From the NCBI RefSeq assembly GCF_949987515.2, contig NC_082692.2, forward strand, positions 85,693,488 through 85,757,487: 64,000 nt of DNA, read 5' to 3'. A program made the translations under genes and the position numbers. Positions within the stretch are counted from its first letter, which is position 1; the number at the start of each line of letters is the position of its first letter. This document shows positions 9,740 through 19,769 of the stretch, piece by piece. This DNA comes from Delphinus delphis (lineage: Eukaryota; Chordata; Mammalia; Artiodactyla; Delphinidae). The notes beneath the pieces are model-generated. The model did no database searches, was not told the origin of the DNA, and was given only the letters and a program-made list of their open reading frames with translations.

Positions 9740-10448
9740 TATGAAATCGGGTTGCTTCCTCATATCCATTTGTACAACCGATGTGATGTTAGCCTTTTTG
9801 GTTCTGAATCCTAAAGAGCTGTTATTAAACTGCTGATCCATCTTACAGTCGGCACATGTTGGAATCCAAGAAATACATTCAGAAAGTTTTGCAAACTGTA
9901 CACCCCCTCGGAGACTTGCAAATGGCACACTAAGGATTTTGAAAAGTTCTGCAGTACTGCAGCCCTATTTTACTTTGTTCAGTTCTCTTTCCCAAACTTC
10001 TTCGCCCAGAGATCTGGGGTTTGCATGCACTTCCAAGAAATTCCTTCGCTCTTTAGTTAGAGAAATTGGTTTCTGTTGCTTGCACTCAAATCCCAGTTGA
10101 GACAGATACGAACTCAAAATATCAAAGAGGTGAGAGTGGAAGTGCCCTGGATAAACAGGAGATGAGAAGGGACTAGAATTCCATGGAATACATTTTGGCA
10201 AATGCTGTGCTTTGCAAATGCTGATGGCTGCTGTTTCAGGAGGTTCTCGGGAATGAGGAAGCGGGAGTGTGTCCTGCTGCAAACAGGCCATCCCACCCCT
10301 CCCTGCAACTTTCCCCACAAGGTCCCTGGAGGATGCAACTGGAAAAGCCTCCGTCTAAGCCAGTCCCTCAGGTTCGCTCGACCAGCCTCACTCACTCAGC
10401 AGAGAACCTTCTCCCTCCTGGCTCCAGAGAGGTATAAGAGCACCACGG
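9740..10448. other. Unassigned, AT-richer unique sequence
   Basis: No repeat recognised with confidence. 'tctgcagtactgcag' near 9950 is a short direct/inverted motif. ORFs up to 117 codons, none recognised. Confidence 0.5.
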
Positions 10449-10449
10449 A

Positions 10450-10581
10450 GGGACTTCCCTGGTGGTCCAGCGATTAAGACTCCGCACTTCAAATACAGGG
10501 GGTGAGGGTTCGATCCCTGGTCAGGGAACTAGGGTCCCACATGCCACGTGGTGTGGCCAAAAAATAAATAAACAAAAAAAT
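10450..10581 (+). mobile_element. CHR-type tRNA-derived SINE, older subfamily
   Basis: Starts 'gggacttccctggtggtcca'. Perfect pol III B box GGTTCGATCCC at 10507-10517. Ends 'gtggtgtggcc' with an A-rich tail. Shorter than the younger copies because it lacks their extended 3' unit. Diagnostic of cetartiodactyls. Confidence 0.92.
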
Positions 10582-10714
10582 TGTAAAAGACACTAAGGAG
10601 CTCTAAAGATAAAGAAAATAAAAACAAAAGCACCCTGGATAAGAGTCTCTGGGCCCTGTGATCAGAGGCTGACGGCCACGAACCAGTTCAACAGGAACAT
10701 CTTCCTCATTCCTC

Positions 10715-10790
10715 GTTTACCGTTGGTTTACTGTCTGCCCTGTGCCAGGTACCACGCTTACAAGTGGGGATTCGGAGATGTCAGAGGCGG
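10715..10790 (-). mobile_element. L2 3' end fragment, minus strand
   Basis: 'ctgccctgtgccaggtacca' then 'cgcttacaagtggggattcgg' is the reverse of the L2 terminus. Confidence 0.55.
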
Positions 10791-10794
10791 CCTT

Positions 10795-11115
10795 CGGGGC
10801 TGGGTGGGACACCTTTTACGTGGTGTCTCAGATTCTCACCATCCACCTTTTTGTCCTGTCCAGACACCTGGACACCTGAAGCGAGAGGGCCTCGCTTTAG
10901 CTGCACTGGGGGGTCTGCTTTCTGTGGGGCTTCACTGCGGCGTCTGTCACGGGGCCCCGGGCACACGTTTAAATGCAACCCCCAGGAGCAACCTCAGCTA
11001 ACACAGGAACAAACACTCCCCTGTGTTGTGTCCTGAGTGCACCATGCTGAGGTGCTCTCTACTGCCCCCAGAGGTCACATCCCCACAGCAGGGGCCTCTC
11101 CACGCGTTCCGGCCC
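10795..11115. other. Unassigned GC-rich sequence
   Basis: Nothing recognised; short overlapping ORFs of about 90 codons only. Confidence 0.5.
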
Positions 11116-11119
11116 ACCT

Positions 11120-11243
11120 GGACTCCCTGCTGGACTCCCCACGAGCCCCCCACCCCCCTTTCCCAAGAATCACTTCGTCAAAATAAACCATCTTCACACA
11201 AGCTCTTATCCTCTGCTTTTTTAGGGGAACCCAAAGTACGACT
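11120..11243 (+). mobile_element. Repeat family B, possible copy 2 (3' end only)
   Basis: 'aaaataaaccatcttcacac' then 'ttaggggaacccaaagta' parallels the ends of the copies at 7540 and 18747. Diverged. Confidence 0.35.
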
Positions 11244-11257
11244 TTTTTTTTTTTAAT

Positions 11258-11490
11258 AACAATAGTGCTTTGCATTTGTAGCAATTAAAATAGCATGGAC
11301 TTCTGTGAATTCACTTGACCCTCAGAGCAGCTGAGAATGATATACAAGCCAGACAGCAACCTCATTTTAGAGAAGAGAAAAACTGGAGCTCAGAGAGGTC
11401 AGCTAACTTTCCAAATGTCACACAGTTAGGAAAACACTGAGCATCAGGGCTCCCCCATCTCAGCCTGAGCTGCTGTCACCGGAGGCATCA
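11258..11490 (-). mobile_element. MIR SINE, minus strand
   Basis: 'gagctcagagaggtcagcta' then 'actttccaaatgtcacacag' is the reversed MIR core; the reversed tail 'gtgctttgcatttgtag' precedes it. Confidence 0.8.
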
Positions 11491-11524
11491 GTTCAGGGCC
11501 TGGGGCCTCAACCCAGACCCAAAG

Positions 11525-11815
11525 GTGGACCTTTCAAATTCCCTTGGGCTGAGTTTTGAAGAATACTTATGAATTGGCTGGATGAAAAATGGGATGGTCA
11601 GAGGGTGGGGACAGAACTTCTGACAGAGGAAATAGCAGAAGCAGAAACCCAGAAGCTGGAGGCATTCATCACGGTTTCTTCTGGAAACCGTAGGAAACAT
11701 GGTTTGGCAGAAACATAGCATCAAGGAGGCACATGGGGCATTGGTGAGAAGTAAAGCAAAAACTCACACAGGGCCTGTGGACTAAGTGGCTTGATTACTG
11801 GCCGAGAAACACTAG
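11525..11815 (-). mobile_element. Degenerate L2, minus strand
   Basis: 'gagttttgaagaatacttat' and 'cagaggaaatagcagaagc' follow the order of reversed L2 sequence. Diverged. Confidence 0.5.
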
Positions 11816-11819
11816 GAGG

Positions 11820-12354
11820 GCATGGAGGGCACAGTGCAGACAGGAGGTGGCGCTTGCCCGAGACAACTTCAGGTTTACGGGCTCTGCCCGAAGTCACCTG
11901 GCTGAAATGCAGAGCCTCGCCACCTGGCAGCCAGGGTGGGCTTGTTTCCCCAAGGGCTCAGGACTCCAGTCCTGAGGGACAGCCCATTACACTGTTCTTG
12001 ACCGTCTAAAAGAACTCGTTCTTTTTTTCTTGGGAAGAGGCGCATCTTGAATCTCTAATGACTAACTCATTAAGACTAGAAAATGAGGGGCTAGAAAGGA
12101 AAGCAGGGCCCTTAGGTAAAGTCAGAATCAGCAATCCGTGAACAGGGTACCACAACCCCCTCGGCATCATCTCCAAGCTGTGGTCACTTCTGTAGAGAAA
12201 GGCTGAGAGCAGCTCTCTGCTCAGCCAGTTCAATTACTGACAACCTCAGTAATTGGTTGTCTGGTCTACGCGAGGTATAGAGAACCATGTTTAATGAGTA
12301 ATCTTCCCCACACAGACTGCCTAGCAGAAGTCGTCTCTCAACAGGTAGGCTCCA
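11820..12354. other. Unique sequence with two adjacent stem-loops
   Basis: Perfect 10-base inverted repeat 'caattactga' (12231-12240) / 'tcagtaattg' (12246-12255), loop of 5. Just upstream, 'ggctgag' (12201-12207) / 'ctcagcc' (12220-12226). No RNA gene family recognised. Confidence 0.4.
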
Positions 12355-12655
12355 CCTTCCTTGCTGGTGGAAGCGTAAACAGGTGGGAACTCTCAAGAGA
12401 GAAATTGGGTGGTAGGCATGAGAACCTTAATAATGCTCAGAACTTTTATTGCTGCAATTCCCTTTCTAGGAATTTGTCCTAAGGAAACAGTCAGACAGAT
12501 ACAGAGGGATGCTTGTTCCAGCCTCGTTTATATTAGGAGAAAATTAAAATCAACCTTAATGTCCAGCAATTGAGGCTGGAGTAAATTATAGGCATTGTCC
12601 CCTCAATAGAAAATGATGCAGCCTTTAAACAAGTAGGAAGTATGTGTAGACTGAT
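12355..12655 (+). mobile_element. L1M/HAL1-type LINE fragment, left part of a nest
   Basis: 'ttgctggtggaagcgtaaac' then 'ctaggaatttgtcctaagga' and 'aaaatgatgcagcc' are L1 ORF2-end sequence. The 3' UTR of what is probably the same element is at 14040-14290. Confidence 0.72.
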
Positions 12656-12664
12656 TGCAAAAAC

Positions 12665-12845
12665 AGCCACAGTTGTTCTCCTTTATACGTCCCTTGGCAA
12701 CATGACTCTCCAGCAACTCTCATCAAGGGATGGGATCTGTTTTGTACGCTCCTGGCCACCATGCAACTCACTCTGGTAGACAGAATACAAAGTGACAGTG
12801 CACCTGTTCTGAGCTTAGGTTTTAGGAGACCTTCAGCTCTCCTCC
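12665..12845 (+). mobile_element. Repeat family C, copy 1, part 1 (LTR-like)
   Basis: Aligned by eye with 16905-17352: 'ttggcaacatgactctcc' versus 'ttgcaacgtgactctgc', then 'gatgggatctg' versus 'gaggtagagtctg'. CT-rich run at 12838-12907. Confidence 0.6.
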
Positions 12846-13300
12846 CCTCTCTCTCTTTCTCCCTCTCTCTCTCATTCTCGGCCTCCCTCCCTTCCCCTCT
12901 CTCTCTGTTGGGCAAGCAGCCATCATGGGACCTACGGAAGCACGTGCATCCTTTGGCAACTGGTCAGCCCACCAGTACACCTGGTGGGAAGGGAACAGGG
13001 CCTTTGCCTGCAGCATGAGAAGGGTGCATGCAGCCCATCATCCTGCTTTGGCTAGCACAAGGCACCCATGGCACTGGGACACTGGAGACGCTGATCTTGC
13101 TGCGTTTCTTCCGCCTGTGAGTAAAGCATTGTTCCAACCAGTTCCTTGTGTGTTGAGTCCTCCTCGGCAACTCCTAAACTCTAGAAGACGCAGGGAACCA
13201 TGTCTGCAGGCTCCTACTTCTGGCAGTTGACTTGTTACGATCTTTGCCGTCCTCCACAGTGTGGGAATCCTCACCTGGGACTGGTAGCTGCATCTCCCCG
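12846..13300. other. Unidentified ~450-base insert within family C
   Basis: Has no counterpart in the family C copy at 16905, although both sides do. Text such as 'cgcctgtgagtaaagcattg' is reminiscent of an LTR end, but I cannot name it. Confidence 0.3.
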
Positions 13301-13610
13301 CTTCATGCTCTCTTTCCATCTCTCGCTCTCAGAATCCTGCCACTGCCATGCGCACGTGCCCAGGCTAGCCTGTTGGAGCGTGAGAGACCACGTGGTGGGG
13401 GGAGAGCCTAGCTGTCTCAGCTGAAGCCATCCTAGACCAGCCTCTAAGCAGGTGACCCTCAAACACAGGAAGGAGTCTGACCAAGATCAGGAAGACCACC
13501 TGCCAGCCACAGCTGATGGCAGACACATCAGCAAGCCCAGTCAAGCCCTGAAGAACCATCCAGTTGACCTGAGGACTTGTAAGCAACAGTAAGTACTTAT
13601 TCTTTAAATC
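13301..13610 (+). mobile_element. Repeat family C, copy 1, part 2
   Basis: 'caggctagcctgttggagcg' then 'tgagagaccacgtgg' and 'ctgaagccatcctagaccag' resume family C in the expected order. Broken at 13610 by a hAT element. Confidence 0.6.
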
Positions 13611-13973
13611 CAGCCGTCCTTAAAGTGAGGTCCAGGGCATGGGTACTTCAAGGGGGTCTCTGAGGTCCTATGAGAGGGTCTACAAGGTCAAAACTCTTTT
13701 TGCAATACCAGGAAGATATCTGCCCTTTCACTCTCGTTCTCTTGTGAGTATACAGAGGACTTTTCCAGAGGCTCCATGACGTGTGACGATGTCATCTCTT
13801 TGACAGCAAGTGGGATATAAGCTTATGTATTCTTGATTTCAAAATGTTCTCGGTTTTAATTTCCAATACAGTAAGTATTGATCGATATAGCTGACATAAA
13901 CAAAAGCTCTTTGAGGTCTTTAATGATTTCAAACATGTAAAAAGGTCCTGAGACCAAAAGACTTTGAGAACCA
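13611..13973 (+). mobile_element. hAT-Charlie-type DNA transposon
   Basis: Begins 'cagccgtccttaaagtgagg' and ends 'aaagactttgagaaccactg', the terminal inverted-repeat style of Charlie elements. Interior 'acataaacaaaagctctttg' also fits. Flanks 'tttaaatc' and 'gttaaacc' could be a degraded 8-base duplication. Confidence 0.82.
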
Positions 13974-14030
13974 CTGTGTTAAACCACTGGGCTTGGGGTT
14001 AAGCTGTTACACAGCAGCAGGTATCTGACA
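13974..14030 (+). mobile_element. Repeat family C, copy 1, 3' end
   Basis: 'gttaaaccactgggcttggg' then 'gttacacagcagcaggtatc' is the family C terminus, displaced by the hAT insertion. Confidence 0.6.
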
Positions 14031-14039
14031 CAGCGTAGG

Positions 14040-14290
14040 TGCATGTGACTGACCAGGAAAGAGGTTTATACTATAGCGCCTTTTTCACGCAGTTGTAAGA
14101 TACCGCACAAGTCGCGCTTTTGTTTTGTACGCAGTTATATGCCTATCCAAAATATTAACAGTCATCGTTTCTGCAGGATGGGATGATGGGTCATTGGGGT
14201 AGAGTTTTTCCCTCTTTTTTATACGTACCTATGCTTCCTAACGTTTTGCAAGCAATTTCATGCTTATAAAAGAAAACATAGCTTTAAAAC
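14040..14290 (+). mobile_element. L1M/HAL1-type LINE, 3' UTR part
   Basis: 'ccaaaatattaacagtcatc' followed by 'gggatgatgggtcattgggg' and 'taacgttttgcaagcaa' fits the 3' end of a HAL1/L1M element. Probably continues 12355-12655. Confidence 0.7.
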
Positions 14291-15055
14291 AAAGAAAAGA
14301 GTCTTCAGAAAGAAAAGAGAGCATCCTCTCTTTCTCTGTTGCCATGATCACGCCTACGGGAAGGTTTTGGTGGGAGGGCACCAGAGAGATTAAGTGGTCG
14401 TTCTCTGTATGCCTTCTCACGCCCACCCAGGGAGATTCAGTCAAGAACCTGGAGTTTCCACTGCCTCGACTTCCGGGGGGCAGTTGAATCAGATTTCTCT
14501 CATTGCCCTCTCTTCCAATAAGAAATGCCCAGCGGGAGGACCCCTCTTGAGACGCCCCCAAAAGAGAAGTGAGCACGAGCCATTTCATGTTCCTGCGCTC
14601 AGAGCCCCTAGAAGCTGACTGCATGCCAGCAGCCGTTGCCTAGGGAACACCAGTGACATCAAGGAGACAGGAGGACACAATAAATAACTTCAGCAACTAT
14701 CTGCGTTTGGCAGATGTAGCCGGGGGCAGGGCCCTGCGTGCCTCCCTGTGGAAAAGCCAGGGGAACCCCAGAAAGAAGGGGAGCCAGCCAGCAGAGGCAG
14801 GAATAGGGAGGCTGGCATATGAGGGAGGCAGGGGAGTTCTGAACTCTTTTATAGTCCCTCCCCCAAAGCCTGCGGGAGCCAGAGATCAGGAGCCGCCTGC
14901 GTGATCTAGAAGGGGTCCCAAGGCTTTGTGCTTTCTGGGTGGTTTGACCACAGGCCAGGAAACCCCAGAGAGGGGCAGCCTCTTCTAGGGACTGACCCCT
15001 CCCACACACAGCCCTGCAGCCCCCAGGGTCCTGGTTCTCCCCCCACCGCCCTGGA
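14291..15055. other. Unique sequence with an RFX X-box-like site (14635-14648)
   Basis: GTTGCC-TA-GGGAAC at 14635-14648 fits the X-box consensus GTNRCC N0-3 RGYAAC with one mismatch. No repeat or exon recognised in the rest. Confidence 0.3.
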
Positions 15056-15310
15056 AGGCAAGTGAGAGGACGGGCTGTGAGGCCGCGGGCTCTGCTTTGC
15101 TGAGGCGCTTAATTGGCATCCTTTTCACCCGACAGGTGAAAAGTCAGGGCGGGCGAGGGGACGTCAGCTCTCTTGTCAAGCTGGCTCCCTCTCTGATCTG
15201 TCTCCTCTCATTAGGGCTGAGCCAGTCCCAAGTAGCCCCAAAGAAAAGGAGGCAAATGAGCCAGGCGCTCCCGCCGTGGCCTGGAAATTGCAGCTGCTGT
15301 GACTGAGCCG
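15056..15310. promoter_or_regulatory. Possible enhancer block: palindrome, CRE-like and homeobox-type motifs
   Basis: Perfect 9-base inverted repeat CTTTTCACC / GGTGAAAAG (15121-15129, 15135-15143) resembles paired T-box half-sites. GACGTCA is at 15160-15166 and TTAATTGG just before the palindrome. Not repeat-derived as far as I can see. Inference only. Confidence 0.3.
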
Positions 15311-16900
15311 TGCAGGGCACCTAGACCCCGGGGCGTCCCACTCTCTGGGTGGGATGGAGACACAGACCCAGAAGACGGGCCAAGAGGGGCCCAGCCCGAG
15401 CCTGGCTTGTCTCACTGCCCCCCTTGCAAAAGTTCCAGTCAGATCGGATTCTATCAGAAATGACTGGCTCCTTTATTCTCCCCTTAGTTTGCACCTCCTC
15501 TCCCCCCACTCCCCGGCTCAACCACATCTGTAGGCTCCACTGAAACAGAGCCAACATACACAAAACAAAGCACACCCCGGCAGGGCAGCCGGTGAGGGTG
15601 CGGACGTGCCACCCATCTGGGCTGGCCACAGGCATACCTCCTGCTGGTAAAGGCCCTGCGTGGAGTAAGTAACCGATCTAGGGTTGCACGGGCCCTGGTG
15701 AGCGAAAAGAACCACGTACCCAGGCAGGGTAAGCGGACAGGAAGAGAAAAGGACTTGCCCACCGAGCAGTAAAACGTGTGCAGACTGAAGGACCCTCTTG
15801 AGCAGGATGGCAGGGGGTTGGCAATGTCCCACAGCGGGGCTGCCAGCATCCGTCTTCCACACGGTTTCCCAGTCTGAATGGCTTCTGGACGCTTCCGCTT
15901 CTAAGCATGTATGCATCAAGAGAGTCCACTTAAAACCAGGCAGGATTTTTTTGTTTTAACCGAGCATGCTCAGGGCTGGCAAAAGCAGAAGAGAAATAGG
16001 CACGCTAGCAGATTGCTTGGGAGGATGACAAGGGGCTGACATGCTGGAGGCCAGGTTGGGCTCCAGAACTGCTTGTATGTGTCCGTGAACGAGACACGGA
16101 CCGTGGTGCTGGCGAGGCTGGGATTTTGTAACCTCAGCTGTGCTCTTGGCAGTGAACCTGGGTTCTGATCGCTGGTGCTGGTGAGCCTGAAAATCCACCA
16201 CCTTCCACAGCCTCAAATCTCTACTGACACCAGCTCCTGGCGGCCAGCAATTCCCATCATCATGGGAGAGAAATGAATGGAATGCCCTTGGCGCTACTGT
16301 CACACGGCAAGGTGGCTTACATCTCCAAAGCGTTAGAGCTTAGCGACAGCTCCTCTTCAGGTGACATCTACGGCTCCTTTCTCCCAGAAAACACACATGC
16401 CACCACGAGTTAGGGTAGGTGCTGAGACCCATTATACAGGATCCGGGACCCCTCCTCCCTCTGATGTTACGCTCTGTGAGACAGCTGGGGTACCATGCTG
16501 GACTCCATCCCCTATGACAAGGGGCCCTGAAACTGGACCACCATCCAAGCTGTCTAAATTTATGAGTCCTATTGGTACTGTATGTCCAAACTCAAAGGTG
16601 GACGAGTCAGGAGGACTACATTTCCCCGAGGTTGCAAAGAGACAGCCAGGAAAAGAGTTCTCATCTAATTCTGCTCACCTGGTCATTCAAATTCTGGTTC
16701 CTACTCAGCCAGAACACCACAGCATGAGCCTAGAAGATGACTGGATGACGCAGACAGATATCACTAATACATCCTTCTGGGGGGTAAGGTTAAACTGAGC
16801 TTCCGCCCATTGCCTATCTGTTTACATGACGAGGCACTTTATGGTCTCCCAATCAACTCTGAATCTGTTATTTCATGGGTACAGCAACTGGCTGGCAAAA
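15311..16900. other. Unassigned sequence, about 1.6 kb
   Basis: No repeat recognised. ORFs reach 145 codons on plus (16361-16798) and 133 on minus (15518-15919). None shows a known domain or a paired splice context. Confidence 0.5.
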
Positions 16901-16904
16901 ATGA

Positions 16905-17352
16905 CCCAAACTGTTTCCCTCCCTGTACTCGCACCTCTTTGCAACGTGACTCTGCAAGCACTCCCACGGAGAGGTAGAGTCTGTTTCTCCACCCCCTGAC
17001 TCCGGGCTAGCCTCTGACTTGCTTTGACCAAAAGAATAGAGCAGCGGTGACTATGTTGCTGGTCTACGTCAAGGGCTCAAGAGGCCATGTGCGCTTTGGC
17101 TTTCTCTCTTGGACTCCAGACATCAGCAGGGCCAGGTCTTGGAAGATGGCAGACCAGTGGAGAGAGACAAACTATCTCAGCTGGGCCAGCCTAGAACCGC
17201 CAGCCCCCAGCTGACCTGGCAGCTAACCTCAGGCGCCTGAGTAAGTCCAGGCAAAACTGAAGAGCCGCCTAGCTGAACCCCGCCCAAACCACTGGGTGCT
17301 CCAAGCCACTCAGTTGTGGAGGTTCTTTTCATGCAGGAAGAGCTGATCCTAT
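16905..17352 (+). mobile_element. Repeat family C, copy 2 (most complete)
   Basis: 'aacgtgactctgcaagcact', 'gactccgggctagcc', 'ctttgaccaaaagaatagag', ending 'aagccactcagttgtgg' and 'catgcaggaagagctgatcc'. Reference for the other family C copies. LTR-like, family not named. Confidence 0.62.
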
Positions 17353-18625
17353 GAGCTCCCAAACAGAGCAGGGTAAGTGTCATTGTAGCCAGTTTAGGAG
17401 TCAGAAAATGCTGGCACGGGACTGGGTGTTTCATCCCAGGCCCCAGTGCCAGATACTAACAGATTCAGAACCCGAAGCCAAGTGTCCCACTGGCCTGTTT
17501 TCTCATTTGCGTTTCCTCCAGAGTAGCAGATACTTGAGAAGCTTCTAGATAGCAGCCCTTAGAGATCCCTCCCGAGAGCGACCGCTGCATTTTCTTGAGG
17601 ACCTGCCCTATTTCATCTGCAGCTGCCCTACCCCACACCCTGCCCTGTTTCCACCTTTCAGTGCAGCAAGGCCACGCACCAACCATCAGTTCCCTAACAG
17701 CAAGCCAGCCGGCAGTGCCAGCTCATTCAATTTGCAGGGCTCGAGAGGCTCCCATGCCAGCCGGCATCCCTCCTTTCCGCAAGCAGCAAAGGCAGCAGCC
17801 CCAGGAACGAGAGAAAACACTGCTTTTCAACCATACTGAATGGGATCAGCGGGTGGGCCTGTCCACTTGTCGGCATCAGTTGGAGATCAAAGCAAACACA
17901 GGAGGGAACAGACCCAGAAGGGAGGGCGAGGAGAGAAAAGCCCCCCTCAACACACTCCAAACCCAGCCAGGGCTTCTAAAGGGGTAGATGAGGGAGTAAT
18001 CCTGACCGAAACGCCACCCCTCCCCAAGGAGCCCAGAGGAAAAAGGGTGACAAGGAAATAGGACGGTGTGTTTGGGGTTGGGGAGCGGGGTGGAGGCGGA
18101 AGAGGAAGCAACAGAAAATACAAAGGAAGGAAGGAAGGAGGGCAATTGGAGGAAGCAACTCCACCCTCTTACAGCTTCAAAGAGGGCCTTTCTCTGTCCC
18201 TGGGCCTTCAGGGACACAACAGGAGGGCAGGGGGCCCAAGGAGGAGACAGCTGCACGCAGGTCCTGGCTGCATGCACGGCACCGGCTGCCAGCTGGAGGG
18301 GAAACGGGCTCGCCTAGCTACAGAAGGCAGAGGGTTGGGTACTTTTTTCTCTTCTCTGCAGAGTTGGAGAAAACAGAGTCGTAAACCTAGCCAGGCCCAA
18401 TTTCCTCCCGCAAGGCAAATTCTTCCCTGTGCTTGGGAAACACACCTGGCTAGAATTCTCAAGCCCTTCCCAGTGGATGGTCCCCGGGGAAAATAAAACG
18501 TTTGGCTGAAGCAAAACACTCTGATGGCAAAAATCCTCCGAGGGAGACAGATAAGCTCTCAATGGCGGCTCCATCTGCTGCGAGCAGGTAGTAGTCACAG
18601 TGATGGCCATGGCCAAGAAGATGAC
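17353..18625. other. Unassigned sequence with a short AAGG repeat
   Basis: An (AAGG)n run lies at 18122-18142. Otherwise no repeat or exon recognised. ORFs up to 142 codons overlap one another in several frames. Confidence 0.5.
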
Positions 18626-18629
18626 GGGA

Positions 18630-18746
18630 ATAATAATGGCTGCCATTAAATGAGCACGTACTAAGCGCCAGGCGTTATTTTATGGCCTCCTCACAACTCG
18701 AGGGGGTCGGCAGCGGAGACTAGTGCCCCCACCTCCACCCTTACGT
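18630..18746 (-). mobile_element. MIR SINE, minus strand, left part
   Basis: 'aatgagcacgtactaagcgc' then 'tggcctcctcacaactcg' is the reversed MIR tail. The rest follows at 19177. Confidence 0.65.
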
Positions 18747-19176
18747 ACAGCACGCTCTGGCTGACATCATGTGCCAACCCCTGCGTCATTCTGCTGAAGG
18801 CTTCCTCCTACTCGAGCCGGCTGTGCCCACTCACCAGCACGCCAGAAGTGCCACAGAAAGAACCCCCCACCCCCAGAGCAACCTCAGCCAATGAGGGATG
18901 GAGCTGGTGGATCCATACCCCAGCTTCTCTGCTCTTTGAGCGGGAGAACTGTGTCGTCTTCATCGGTTCCCAGTTGGGCTTCATCCCAACAGGATGAAGC
19001 TCTGGTCACCCAGCATAGTCGTTTGCTTGATAACGGATGTGGTATGGGCTGCCTTCCTTCCCTGTCTCACCCCTGCCTCCTGCCTCTTAGTGTCTCCTGG
19101 GGTCATTTTCCCAATAAACTACTTGTGCTAGAATGCTTGTCCCAAGGTCAGCTTCTTGGGGAACCCAACCTAAGAG
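18747..19176 (+). mobile_element. Repeat family B, copy 3, inserted in a MIR
   Basis: Ends 'cccaataaactacttgtgct' and 'tggggaacccaacctaagag'. About 430 bases separating the two halves of one MIR. An AATAAA signal near the end supports an LTR origin. Confidence 0.5.
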
Positions 19177-19270
19177 AGTTACAGCACCAATTTACAGGTG
19201 AGAAAACCGAGGTCCAAAGGGTTTAAGAACTCATCCTCTTCTGCCCGACTCAGAGTGCTCTCAATGACTA
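19177..19270 (-). mobile_element. MIR SINE, minus strand, right part
   Basis: 'aatttacaggtgagaaaacc' then 'gaggtccaaagggtttaag' continues the reversed MIR begun at 18630. Confidence 0.65.
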
Positions 19271-19429
19271 TTCTCTACTTACAATTACTATGACTTTTCT
19301 GAATTCTCTGGGTGCCAAGTATACCTTAGTTCAGGCCAGACAAATCCCAGAGGATGCACCCCCACTGAGAGGTGCTTGCAGCATGTGGATCTGGGGTGCC
19401 CTGAAGAAGCTGGATTTCTCCCTACCCGA

Positions 19430-19590
19430 TTAAGAAGGCAGTCTTTGGCATCAGGAGACCTGAGTTTTCCTTCTGAAGATGCCACTCAGCTCTGTGGCCT
19501 TGAGCAAGTCCCTTAATCTCTCTGAGCCTCCTCGGCAAATGGAAGCTACAGCAACTACCAGGTGAGGTGAAAATTCAGAGCAGTGGCCAC
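19430..19590 (+). mobile_element. MIR SINE
   Basis: 'cagctctgtggccttgagca' then 'agtcccttaatctctctgag' is a clear MIR core. Confidence 0.85.
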
Positions 19591-19684
19591 CCAGTAGGTG
19601 CCCTGGACCCTGCACTCCTGTGAGAAAGAGGACAGCGGTGTGGGAGGGGCAGGGCCAACCAGGGGAACCTGGGTTACCCTGCCG

Positions 19685-19765
19685 TGTGCCGGCCTCGAGC
19701 CCTGGGACAAGCTGTTTAGCCTCTTGTGCCTCCCTTCCCACCTGGGTCAAGTCTGGGTCTGTGAA
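19685..19765 (+). mobile_element. Possible MIR core
   Basis: 'ccctgggacaagctgtttag' followed by 'cctcttgtgcctccc' resembles a MIR core. Short. Confidence 0.4.
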
Positions 19766-19769
19766 ATCA

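Noticed and set aside
10507..10517. Perfect pol III B box suggesting a tRNA gene
   Set aside because: It belongs to a CHR SINE, which is tRNA-derived; the cloverleaf is not intact.
16361..16798. 145-codon ORF possibly from an old env-like or cellular gene
   Set aside because: No motif supports either; no flanking viral sequence recognised.
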